Shown piece by piece: positions 25,001 through 36,912 of a stretch of 64,000 nucleotides of DNA; the stretch's first letter is position 1; every line of letters starts with the position of its first letter. Origin of the DNA: Neckera pumila (taxonomy: Eukaryota > Streptophyta > Bryopsida > Hypnales > Neckeraceae). The notes under the pieces were generated by a model. That model was not told where the DNA came from and did not search any database. It was given only the letters and a program-made list of their open reading frames with translations. The stretch is from the NCBI GenBank assembly GCA_963969595.1, contig OZ018410.1, forward strand, positions 23,236,913-23,300,912. The letters are read 5' to 3'. A program made the translations under genes and the position numbers.

Positions 25001-28000
25001 TAAAGAATAAATAAAATTTTATAAGTAAAGTCATCATGTGACCTTTTTAAACTACTAAAAATTTGAAAAGTCCAGTTTTGGCTTCCTCATCCTTTTGAGG
25101 TAAGTTAGCATATATACTTGTTTTTTTTTCAATCTCTTTATTCACCTCCTTACTGGCATGCGACAGTCAACAGAGACTGCACACCTTGCATCTCTATTGG
25201 CAGGGCAAGAATCAAAAGCTCAAAATATTCAAAGTGCGATGCAACCTAATTTAAGCATGATGCCACCTTTGAGTGGTAGCATATCTCAACGCCGTGTTTT
25301 AATCCATCGCCACCATGAAGAATTTCTTAAGGTAGAAAGTTTATATTTTATCATTATCTAAGTAGCTACTATTAGATTTTGGCATTGTCTTTGCCAAAAC
25401 TCTATGCTACAAAACTTGATAGCATATTCCTACTTTGTAGCAAACTATGCATTGATGTTTTTAGTAAGTTGTTATCAAGATTTTTTGCAAAATGGAACTA
25501 ACCACAATACGCAAATGACTATCTACAAGCAGGAATTAGAAGTTGACCAAGCTAGAGAGAAATTTGGCAATGTGAAGGCACCTCATATCACAGAACAGGA
25601 AGCTAAAAAGCTCAAGCAAGAGATATTGCAACAAGAAGTCCTCATACGAGGATATCAGGTGCATTTTAATCGAGTGGCATCCAAATTTTTGAGTCCTAAA
25701 TTTTATCAACTTTTTGGATCCTATATTTATTTGTTCATAAAAGCATACACCGTCTATAAGTAGCAATTATTATCTTTGGGGTGGAGTGTTGCTTATAAGA
25801 AAGTCCTTGAATATGTCATATAGAGAAAATTTATCACTAATAGGTTAACATTTCAAGATGGGGGTTTAACCAAGCATCTCTTGCCCCTTGTTTTGTAAAT
25901 TGTACCTATTTAAAATTAAAGTAGACATTGAAAAGCTACAATTATTGAGTTTCATTCATAGACATTGAAAAACTATTGTGTGATTTTGCCACATAGCATG
26001 AGAATGAGAAAGCCATGCAAAAAATCAAAGAGATCCAAGGAGAGGCAAAGGAAAAAACACGCACTATGGTTGAGGAGAATGCTAAGCTTGCTTCTCAGTT
26101 ATTGCAATGTCAATGTCATGGTATGGCTTGTGGTCCCCAAGCTGCTACAGAGCTCTCTTTACAAGAAGCCCTAGACCGGGAGGCTCATTTGAAAAGACTT
26201 GAAGTACAGCTAAAGCAAGAGATTGCAAGGTTGAAAGATGAGCTAATTAAGGTGCATTTTAATTCTAGTTTTCTTCTTTTCTAAGCTCCAATTGGGATAG
26301 TGTCATTATGTTTTTAGTAATTCATATTCTCCAGAAGTATCATTGTTGATCATTTTAACTAAACTACACATTTTTTTCAAAGAATACAAACGGAGAAAGT
26401 ATTGAATTTAAATAACTTACATTCTTCCAATCTAATGGTAAACCAATCTTGAGAAAACTATTAGGCCAACAATTTTGCATCAACCATATCATGCAGGAAT
26501 TTAGCTAACAAAAATTAGTTATCAAAATTTTGCATTTTACAACATTTGTAAGTTCGGCAAATTATTTAGTGCTAATTCTTATTAACTAACTTGCAATGGA
26601 TTTTCATTCATTTCCACTAGTTAAGCATTTATTCCAATTTTGGACAAGTTAACTAACTATGTCTATAGCAATGGTTTGAATTGCTAAATTCTCTTTTATC
26701 AATTAAGTAGAAAAAATTATCTAACTTGAAAGCATAAATTTTCATTCGTTACTTTGCAAATACTTGTATAAAAATGAGAATTAATTTATATGGGTCTAGC
26801 TAATGGACCTTAATTCTTCAATCACCTAATTGGTGCATGATACTTGATTGTTCATAGCAAGGCCCAATAAATAATCCTCAAGACCTTATTATACCTTGAC
26901 AAAAAAGTCTTAATTCTTACCAAATATTTTTTGGCATATGAGAGGCACACGCCGAGTTGGAACGAATGGAAAAGAGGGTGTCCAAGACTCTAGATGACTT
27001 GGAGTGTGAATTAACTAGCCTAAAAAATAGCTTGTCAGAAGAGCGAGAGAGTCATACACGCACTTCTCTTACAAAGGAGAAGGTTACCAAATCATTAGAG
27101 GAAAACCAAAGGCTTCTGAGCACCCTGCAAATAACTATAGAGCAACAGGTAATGGTTTTTTTTACTTCTAAATAACACTCTTTGTAGGATTTATAAAATT
27201 GTTATTTTTCATACAAATGAAATTGTATACCACAATTTTATTGGGTAAAATAATAGTATTGCTTTATGTTTGGAAGTGTAAAAATATAAACATTCCAAAA
27301 TTTTAAAATATGGGAGCTTTCAAGCTTGTTGTTTGAAGATTATGTATTCATATTTTATAGCTTTAGTTATCAAAATGATGCAATAGTTTTCATGAAGTCT
27401 TTGTAAAGTCAGTCGTCTTTTCATTTTTTATTTTTTTTGCCATTGCACCATAGATCTTTGCACCTTGAAATATATGGTCTGTTTTTTAGTTCTAGGAGAG
27501 CCAACAAAGTGGGAACATTGTGTACATTGAAGATTTCACACAATTTCAATCTATAGAGGATGATATTGAATTTTCAAGTATTTTTATCACCAAAAAAACA
27601 CAAAAAATAGATAAAAGAAATTATAGCACAAATAATTATGACAACAATATAGGCTTTCATAATGTAAAGCTAATGGAGATATTTGATAACATTTTCAAAA
27701 CAAAGATTATTTTAATTTCTAATTTTAGGATTAATAATGACATATTTGGTTGTGATAGTTTCTCTAAGGTAGTGATAATTTATGGATATTTTATAACCTA
27801 GCCTTACATATAGGAAATCCTACCAAACACTTCTATAAAAAGATAATACAATTATGACTATTAAATGCTTAGAAAAGATTTGAAAAAATCCCACTATTGA
27901 TAATAAGAAGTTGAAACACAAAAGAAACTCACATCCAAATGACAAAAAAATTTAGCCCTCAAAGGGGCTAAGAGTTTTTAATTTTTGGCATCTTTGAGGT

Positions 28001-31000
28001 GTAATTGCAGAAAGAATAAAAATATATAATTTTTTGGAAAAAAAAGTATTGAAAAATAAAAATCTAATGTGGTGTTAATGTAACACCAAGTCACCAACAG
28101 TGCCACTTCAGCATCTAAATTTAAATATAAATATAAAAATTATTTTATTTTATTTTTCTATAATTGCACCTCAGGGGTGCAAAACTCGCGGCCCCTCCAA
28201 GGGGCTGAAATTTTTTCTAATGGATCTTGGTTTGAAGCTACCTAATTAGTTGGCTAGTTGCTATTCTATTTACTGCTTGATCTATACCCAAGACACATGC
28301 CATGTATTGATTCTTGTAGGCGACCCAAATCCTAGAGCTTTGTAGTAAAGTTGCCACTTACAAAGGAGATGGGACAAATCTTGACAAGATTACTAAAGAG
28401 GATCAACACATTTCTCCTCAAGATAAGCAGAGTATTTTGGTTGATGATCGAAGACGGATACAACCTCCTCTAAAGCAGGTTCAAATCTGCATGTGATTTA
28501 AATTGCTTAAAGGACCATTTATATTCATTGAGTATTTTTCATCAATAGTTTCTATTTAATCTATGTACAAGTGTTGTTTTTGTAGGGGATTTCCATAATG
28601 AAAAAACTTTGGATTTATATTGTGGTAGTTGATATTTCTTTTCTGTTTTGAAATAGGCTCTAATATATTTGCTTTGCAGATTAGGAAACCAGACCTTGGA
28701 TATAGAGTTGTAAAGCCTGGTTTATCTGCTCTTGCCCAGGTTTGTTGAAATCAAAGTAGAAATAGTATTCTTGTAGAGATTGTATTGTAATGTTTTCTTT
28801 TGCTTTTGATACTAGTATTTGGTCTCCTTTATTGAATTATTCCCTCCTAATCCAGGTATCGCGAGACGACAATGAAAAGGTTCGTAGGTTGCAAATGGAG
28901 CTTTCCATTTTGAGAAAACAAAGCAATACAAAAGAGGATGAAAGCAATAGAAGACTCCACATGTTGAAACTTGAACTTGAGAAGTCCAAACAAGAGTATG
29001 AGAAACGTTTACAATGTTTGCAGACTTTTCATTCGCATTTAGATCCTACATCTACAAGTGAGCAAGTTGCTCAAAATCGAGTCAAGGCACTTGAAACCCA
29101 GGTATCTTTAATAAATTACTACATTATAATGTTGTAGAATTTAATTTGCATTCAATTCCGTATTCACAAATTAGTTCAAATTCTTTCAATTTATAAAAAT
29201 CTCTTAATTTGTGCAATGAGGCATTTTCAAGTTGTGGTAGAGTATTTGGACCAATGCAATGATAGCAATGAAATATGGTATTCTGAAAAAAAATGGTAAA
29301 AAAACAACAACAAGACCACTAATAATATTTCCAAAGTAATTAAAGTGATTTATAATTAATCAAAGTAAACAATGTTCAAAGTTTATTTTATAAAAATAGT
29401 ATTTGAATATTTAATTTCATTTTTTGGAATCATCAATAAAAAAGTTGCATTGCTTCATTTCATTGTCTAAATACTAAAATATGGATATTAAATATTACTT
29501 TAATCATTACAAGCATAGTACATTTGTTTGTTTCGAATGGAGTGTGACATGCCAAAAATGTAAAGAGATGATGAAGAATAAAACCTTAGAAGGAGCTATA
29601 ATTATTTTTTCAAAAAGATATATATATAGGCGGATAGGCCTGCTAAATTTATTGGAAAATGTAGTAATTTTGAATTAGAACAAAAGTCAAAATATCATAG
29701 AAGTTGAAAACTGACTAAACAATTATTTTGTGACAGCATTTTCACTATATTCTAGCTTGAAAACACCCAACAATTCTTTATAATTATTTACTTTTATACT
29801 TAGTAATACTAATAGTCTTTAAATAATCTTTAGGATATTAATTATTGAGTTTTGAACACGTTCATAGATTCTGAAATTAAAAACTAATGATCAATATTAG
29901 TGCATAAGTATATCCAAAATAACAATAATAGATTTAAAAAGCCTTTATAAATAACTCTTTAATTTGCAATATCTTTATTGTCAGTACAATATGATAGCAT
30001 TGTGAACTATTTTTTGTCCAAAGTTATATAAATTTTGTTTTGTATTGAGTTGCACTTGCAATTATTCAACTTCTATGACAATGTTATCACAAATGTTTAT
30101 TGTGACAACATTGTTCATCATATGACACGTGGTTTAATCAGGTGGTGAACATTCGTATCCACTACTCACGTAAATTAAAAGAATTGACAGACAAATTGGC
30201 AGAGAGTAAAAATGAACAAACCAAACTCAAATTAGCAGTAGAAAATGTTGCTCTACAAAAGAAAATTCCAAATACTCGAACCGTGAAGGTATATGTTCTT
30301 TCCAAATTTGTTGATACTTTTGAGTGCATTCAAATTATGATGAGTCTCAAGTTCATGAAGGGATAATACAACTGTTAGTTAAGTTGAAGTGATGTGCTCA
30401 GCCTTACGTTCAATTAAGCTAATCACTTTGCTAATTACATACAAGATGCATGCCTACAAGGTTAGATTCTTTGTAATGCCAATGCGAGTGCCAATGATGT
30501 AAGAGTGTATTCATTTCCAACTATTGAATACTCCTTTTGTCCCAAAATGATCTTCTTGTTAGACAAAATGTTCTAGATTAAGGGTAAAAACAACTTTTTT
30601 AGAATTTGATTCCAATTCTTAGTAGAATGTGATGCATTTCTATTGTCCTAAAAATTTCAATGTCAAATATGTTTTCAAAATGTAGTTGTATCACTTCAAA
30701 AAGTGGGATTTTAGGTCCATTTTAATGGAGCACCACTAGCCATTCATTCTTGAAACTTCCCACGTTACTTATTCTTTTTCTTGCCCTCCTGCCTTGTGAG
30801 TCTAAGGATATGACAAAAGGTTGGAGAAACTATTGGCCAAGTGCACATTTACAGCCAATAAAATGTTTAACCTTGAAGCGCTCCAACGTCCATATTCTGG
30901 ATGGTGAACGGAGGGCTTCCAGGCACTATTTAGTCCAGCTAACTTTTCATTCATCTAATGTAACACTTGAATTTAGAAAAAACAACCTTCCTTAATGACC

Positions 31001-33884
31001 AAATTCATAAAATTTTTGTAAATTATAATTCCGGACAACGATATATGCAAAAATGTGCAAAAAAACAAAAAAGGATTGAGGCCTTTAGGAGTTAAGTAAC
31101 TGACAAAATCATAGAATTTTCCAACTTGGGGCATGTGGTTTTGGTGGTATGTGGTTCTGGTTACGAAATGTTCTGTATTTGGATTGCAAGATGGCAACCC
31201 ATGGCCATGTTTAGAATGAAGTTAGTGTCAACAATAGACAGTAGTTCTTTTGGACAATGTATTATTGACATTTTCAGTAAGTGTGGGTCCTTCCTCCATG
31301 TTACTTCAAGATAATCATTTTGGAACAAAAAATTCTTACCAACCGAAGTCATTTTGGGACGGAGGGAGTACAAATTAGGGATCCTTGAGTGAATGTTCAA
31401 TCTTCTTGCTATTTTAGAAAGGAGACATGAAGAAGAGGCTTTTCTTCCTTTGGGTCCTCTTTAAAATATAATGAGTTGAAACATATGCCCTTGTGTATGT
31501 TGTAGAGTTGCAGGTGAAAGAGCTTATAGATGCCAAAGAGCAAATAGGGAAGTTAGAAGATGTATTGGACCATAGGAATTATACAATCAAAAGTCTTCAA
31601 CATAAGCTTGGACAAATTCAAACTGATGGCAAAGGTACAACTTATTGAGAGTCCATTAATGTTTGTGAAATTAAAGTTGTATATCATGTTGGTTTTCAAG
31701 TTTCTTTCAACATGTAAAAATGCAACATAGCCAAATTCAATATTGGTAATTCTATTTCATCATATCACCTTAAAAAGTGTTTTTGAAGGATATTATTTGC
31801 ATTACTTTAACAAATTAAGAAGTTTTAGTGCAAAAAACAAATTTGGGCTACCAAAAAAAACTTGATGCTATCAAAAAATTTATCACTAAGAATTTTGTAG
31901 TAGAGCGGTGTAGACAAATACTAAAGGGGTAGTATACAACTCCTTTCCCATTCAAGTATGAGTGACCATAGACATTTAGCCATTTCATTCCTATGATTTG
32001 AGGGAGGTCTAAATGTGACGTGATGTAGACAACCTTGTGTCCAACTTTTTAATTAATTGCTTATCAAATATTGGAAGATATTTGATGTCGTTGATAAAAA
32101 AGACCAAGAATTAGATCCCTTGCAATTTAATATCTTTGACCTTACATTTGTTTTTCAATATTTGAGGTTGTGAAAAGAGAGATTGTTGATAGTCCCTATT
32201 TCTTGACAATTCTAGGTGATACTACCAATGCTGCTAATTTTATCACAGCCAAACAAGCTGCTAGTCTTACTAAAATCAAGAGGAAAATCCATAGCGGTTC
32301 TCCTCAAAGGGAGCATCCAATCCAATCATCTCTTCAAAAGATTTGTGATTCTGAAGAATTCATACAAACATCACTACAACCTTGGAGTGCAGCAACACTT
32401 GTTGATAGTCATAAGCCACAAGACGAGCAAAACATGAGGAGGGATCAAGATTCCCCTAATAAAAGTGAATCAAACGTACATCTCGCATCTTTTCTATATA
32501 ATGAATTAATGCTTTTTTCTTGCTAATTTTTGTGAAAGACACATATGCATGTCATAAAATACAAACACAAATCCTAGAAGACAAAGATTTTATAGTTTCA
32601 AAAATGACTAATTTGTTCTAGACAACCAGTCAAAGCAACTATCACACCATCACAAAAATAACCTCTCCTTCAATTCAAGTTAGGACCATTAAACAGAAAT
32701 AAACAACTTGATTGACTAGACTGTAAAAATCATATTGTAGACAAGACTCTTATCTCTAGAATTGGGTGATTGCTAGAAATACTTGTCCAATTTTTTGTCC
32801 CCTTGCCCTTGGACAAGTATTTTTTTCTCGATTTTTTTGCTCATAATTTTTGCATCATTTGTTCATTTGGCATGAAATTTGGAATGAAGGTAATGCAGTA
32901 GTTTTAGACATTGAATAATTTTTTCAGATTTTTCAAAAATTTTATTATTTTTATTTTGGTCCCAATTAGGTGTCTACCTTGGCCATTTTGGGATTTTTTG
33001 TCCTATTTTTAATCCAAAAATGAAAATTCAAAGCCACAAATTTGACATATCGGAGGTCTACAAACTTTACAAGGATTGACAATAATTTTTTATGAAAGTA
33101 GCAACATGTTGGTTGCATCTATGGGGTCAAAGTGACCTTCCTTTGTGTGTAGGTTATGAAGAGGTAAAAAATTTCCTATATGAATTCTTTGATGCAACGC
33201 GAGTGCAATCTTCTTTGAAAATACATTTTTGAATTTTTGTTTTTTGAATTTTTTTGAATTATAAAAAAGGAAAAGATCCAAAGATCCCTTTTCTGCTATA
33301 TTCTGCTTCCAATGGCTTCTGTAGTACTTTGCAATAGTCTATAGTATTGCATGGTACTTTATAGTATTGAATTAATGGTTTTGATCTGCAAGGGAGCTGC
33401 TAACACATAGTACTGATAATAATACATAGGTATTGCCAATCCTATGACCAAAAACTGCCTTTGTAAGCCAAAAGCGTAAAGTGTTCTTTGCAATCATCCA
33501 ATCAATAAAGAACATTATGTGTACTAGCCAGATAAAATATACTTCATGAATGTAAAAAGAAATCCCCATAGAAACCATCCAAAATTGTTAGAACAATCAT
33601 CCATACGGTTAAATCAACAAAAATACATACCAATATTTTTCAATAAAAATTGAAGCCAAAAATTGGAAATTGGAAATTCTAAAAATAGTTTTAGACTAAA
33701 TATTCATGATTTTTAAAAGATTTTTTTAATAAGTTCAAAATATTGAGTTCTAACATTAGATGAGATTCGGGAGTCTTGGAGGGCTCCGAGTTCCCCTGCT
33801 GTTTGCTGCGTTCCCAGACTGCGGGAATGCAGTAGCACCAGCTGGCTGACGTGGTCAAGCGACTGCCACGTCATTTTTTGAAAG

Positions 33885-33916
<32 letters not shown>

Positions 33917-36912
33917 GCTTAAAATGATATTTTGGTAAAAAAAAAATTTTGACAAACCCGTACCGGTGTTCATTGAATCTAGACAGATCAGGGAATAGGC
34001 CTAAAACGGCCCTCCAAGAACCCCAAATATCATCTAATGATTATAGTGATTTTTGAAGATTTTTATTTGATTTTTTGATTCAAGTCATTTTTGAAGGGTC
34101 ATTTTTTGAACTTATAAAATTACTTTCTGAGGCTGAATTCCCAATACCTTTTGAATTATAGAATATTTGCAAAGCCAAATCTTCATAATTTGAATCGTAC
34201 AATTATTAAAGAACTAATATAAGAATCTTCAAACAAAATTGATGGATGAAAAAATGCATTTTGGTGAATTTATATGTGTTTCTGTTCATTCATTGTTCAA
34301 AATCTGCACTCATGGTCCTTTAGGGGTTAAGGTTCAAGCAACCGTAAATGGATCACTATATAATTGTTACATCATGGACCTTAAAGGGTTAAGACACTAT
34401 AAGTGCATTTGCATGATTTATTTTGTGCTATTTATTTTTAATGGTAGTGTTTCCATTGAGTACTCTTTTAAAAGTAATATATGTTTTGGTATCTAGATTG
34501 TTAGCCTACGAAAGCAGCTTGGTGAAACTGAAGCCAGCAGAGAAGCCCTCCAACAACAATGCATAGAACCCATGGACAAGGCAACTCTTACACATCAACA
34601 ATCTCTTCATCACTCGCAACAAGCTTCTAAGATGAACATAGATAATCACAACATCTTAAAAGGTTTGTATTCAACTTTTAAATATTTATAAATATGCCTT
34701 CTGAATGATTGCCTACAAAAAAAATCATCCTTCAAAGTAAAAAATTTATCTTATTGAGATAATGGCTCTTGAAATATCAAGGTTTGTTAATTATAGTCAA
34801 GTGCAAAATCTATAGAATTTTCAAGCAAAAAGAATGGCTCTGGAGAATTAGATTGGAGAAGCTACAATGAACCTCTTGAAAGAGAAAATCGTGCATTACA
34901 AGCAAGGTAAATCTGAAACATTCTTACTAATACGAAATTAGATTTATCACTAAGCACCTTCCATGTAGATATGTTCTATGGAGCATCAAAAGCAATGAAC
35001 TCCTATCTAAAATGTAAAAGACATGAATATTGGATCTTCTACAATAAAATTTGCAAATCAAACTAACTAAAAAATAATTATGTGCAATATGTTGATTGCA
35101 AGCTTCATACTTTGAATTAGAATATTTGAAATTTAAATATATCAAGAGACTATTAAAGAAGTTGATATAGTTGCACTATGAAATTAAATAAAATGCCTAT
35201 ATATATATTTGCAGGGAGAACTTTAGAAGCATAATCTTCTTGAAGCAATAGAGTTGAATGAATTTCATGTCCATTGGTGTTGCATGAGCAAAGATCATGA
35301 ATAGAATGGAAGGGCTTGCATGGCAGGCTTAAGGGGTTGTTTGAAGAATTGGAAGATGCTCAAGTGCAAGTCCAAAAGCCAATACAGGTCAATACCTTTT
35401 TCTTTCTATTAACTTTGAGTGTCAAAGATTTAGAGTACAAATTTCAGGATTCAATTAAGCAATTGATGGTTATTCAAATTTACCAATGACTCAAAAGTTT
35501 GTCATAGCATTTTTTAGGAGTTGTGCACATCATCCTTTTCTACTGGAGCTAGCAACAAAAAAAAGGTCTATATAGTTGACATTCTCTTTGACTCCATTGC
35601 TTATCTTCCTCATATAATTTTTTATTCTTCTTACCTAAATGTGCTCAAGATTGTGTTTGAGAGTGTTATATTATTTTTGTTACTTGAAGTTAAGCTATGA
35701 CTAAAGCATTCTGAGTTTGAAAATATTACAAATTATCTTTCCCAATAATCTAAGGTGTGGTCCATGATTTGGTGAGTATTTGAATGGTTGATAGAGGAAA
35801 ATGCAATTCTCACAATGTCCTAAACACTCTAAACCTTAAACAACAGACGTATTGATCATGAAGACACAGTCTTGTATTTATTTTGGCTTGAGACATTTAA
35901 TGAAGCCTAAACATCTAGACTTTTAGTTATGGTTCTATTTGTTATTTTGGAATACTTTTTAGAGTTGGCACATTTCAGATGAGCTTTTGGTACACAATTT
36001 TCATAAAGTCCTAGTTTATAGAATTTACGCACTTGAAAGTCTCAAATCTGGTGCTTTGAAACCGATCAAAATGTGACCATTGATGCAATCGTCGTTGAGT
36101 TCAGCCTTGTCGACCCCCCCCCCCCCCCCCCCCCCCCCAACTGTTGTCTTGAATCACATTCAAACTGTTGGCTTGAATGTACGTATCCTAACAGAACGGT
36201 CTTTCTTGCTGCCAAAATTCATCGCAACATTAAAACTACATCGGGAACTAACCCCCCATTGTGTCAGTGTTGTTGCAATATTGTTTCATAGGGCTCACGG
36301 TCCAATACAGAAACTTTATTGTTATAGTACTGAGACAATACTGCAACAGTATAGTTTCAATGGACCCATTGAAACTATACTGTTGCAGTATTGTCTCAGT
36401 AATGTAACAATAAAGTTTCTGTATTGGACTGTGGGCCCTATGAAACAATATTGTTTCAATGGGGGGTACTTTCCTGATTTATGGTCACTGGAATCTCATC
36501 AGACTCTTTTCTCATTGAATTTTCAGGCCCCAATCTGGAACTGCATATGTAGACTTTAAAGCTCAACTAATAATCCATACGAGTTCTAACTTTCAGCATT
36601 TGACTACACTATCATTTTGGCACATTAAAATTTGTCAAAATAAAGAATATTAGTATTTGAGGTCACTTAATATTAAAACTCTTAACCCTTGTAACTTTTA
36701 CAAAGTGAAGCACAATTCCAGCTGAATGAGACTTGGATGCACAGGTGCAATCATTTTCCGGGGTACATCACCAGCATGTGCGCCACAACCGAGCATCAGC
36801 GAATGTTAGGGAAGAGATGCATGGCAAAGGATCTCTCTTCAGCGACGGTATTATAATCCATCATCCTACGGCATGGACTATGAATAGCTTCCGGATCCAT
36901 GATGTCAGTTGA
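22041..36912 (+). CDS. CEP162: CEP162-like centriole/basal-body coiled-coil protein (18 exons seen, 5' end missing)
   Basis: CEP162 binds centriole distal ends and axonemal microtubules and helps build the ciliary transition zone. In a land plant this would serve spermatozoid flagella. Exons: 22041-22996 (or 22990), 23462-23571, 23703-23813, 24533-24709, 25167-25331, 25533-25658, 25997-26251, 26945-27148, 28320-28478, 28680-28739, 28856-29101, 30142-30288, 31514-31634, 32216-32475, 34497-34662, 34816-34906, 35215-35387, 36745-36912. Most are phase 0 with GT..AG borders, and all joins up to 34906 keep frame (about 1118 aa). Exon 1 seen is polar and low complexity; the rest is coiled coil. The family call rests on EAKKLKQEILQQEVLIRGYQ then HENEKAMQKIKEIQ, and on YEKRLQCLQ...RVKALETQ, which mirror vertebrate CEP162 in order as I recall it. 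Exon 35215-35387 needs two 1-nt corrections to join the last exon. The first exon begins inside a codon, so coding sequence upstream is missing. Confidence 0.72.
27944..28217. mobile_element. MITE in CEP162-like intron 8, about 274 bp
   Basis: The ends form an inverted repeat of about 60 bp. The left end reads TTTAGCCCTCAAAGGGGCTA then GAGTTTT and GAGGTGTAATTGCAG. The right end, reversed, reads TTTCAGCCCCTTGGAGGGGC then GAGTTTT and GAGGTGCAATTATAG. The centre holds a small palindrome, GGTGTTAATGTAACACC. No coding frame. It sits wholly between exons 26945-27148 and 28320-28478. Confidence 0.7.
30531..31368. mobile_element. Stowaway-type element in CEP162-like intron 12, about 838 bp
   Basis: Left end CTCCTTTTGTCCCAAAATGA and right end GTCATTTTGGGACGGAGGGAG are inverted copies of the plant Stowaway consensus, each flanked by TA. 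Inside it, GGCCTTTAGGAGTTAA at 31080-31095 looks like the end of a TTAA-type element, suggesting nesting. It lies between exons 30142-30288 and 31514-31634. Confidence 0.7.
33754..34039. mobile_element. 286-bp inverted-repeat element containing poly(A)28
   Basis: The left end CATTAGATGAGATTCGGGAG continues TCTTGGAGGGC. The right end, reversed, is CATTAGATGATATTTGGGGT continuing TCTTGGAGGGCC. Inside is a GC-rich segment of about 100 bp followed by 28 consecutive A at 33885-33912. The TIRs argue for a MITE; the GC-rich body plus poly(A) could be a retroposed fragment captured within it. It lies in the CEP162-like intron before the exon at 34497. Confidence 0.65.
34310..34395. repeat. Two TTAA-type element ends
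   Basis: GGTCCTTTAGGGGTTAA (about 34315-34331) and GGACCTTAAAGGGTTAA (about 34377-34391) both match the right terminus of the TTAACCCCTAAAGGACC elements. No matching left ends were found at the usual distance, so these look like remnants. Confidence 0.45.
36114..36138. repeat. Poly(C) run of 25
   Basis: Twenty-five consecutive C bases lie in the last CEP162-like intron. Such a run is rare in AT-rich plant DNA and its exact length is likely to be unreliable. It could form G-quadruplex on the opposite strand or i-motif structure. Confidence 0.9.
36251..36467. mobile_element. Near-perfect 217-bp foldback MITE
   Basis: The outer ends ACCCCCCATTG and CAATGGGGGGT enclose two arms of about 100 nt that are almost exact reverse complements, meeting at a 3-nt loop near 36362. 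Open frames on both strands here are artefacts of the palindrome. The flanks show TA-like or ACT-like bases compatible with a short target duplication. It lies in the final CEP162-like intron and its transcript would fold into a long double-stranded RNA. Confidence 0.85.

Noticed and set aside
27520..27801. 93-codon plus-strand frame inside a CEP162-like intron
   Set aside because: It is Asn/Ile/Phe-rich as expected of AT-rich DNA, lacks coiled-coil character, and lies between two exons that already join in frame.
36080..36559. Open frames on both strands over the foldback
   Set aside because: They mirror each other because the DNA is palindromic, and one includes a poly(C)-encoded proline run. 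Not a gene.
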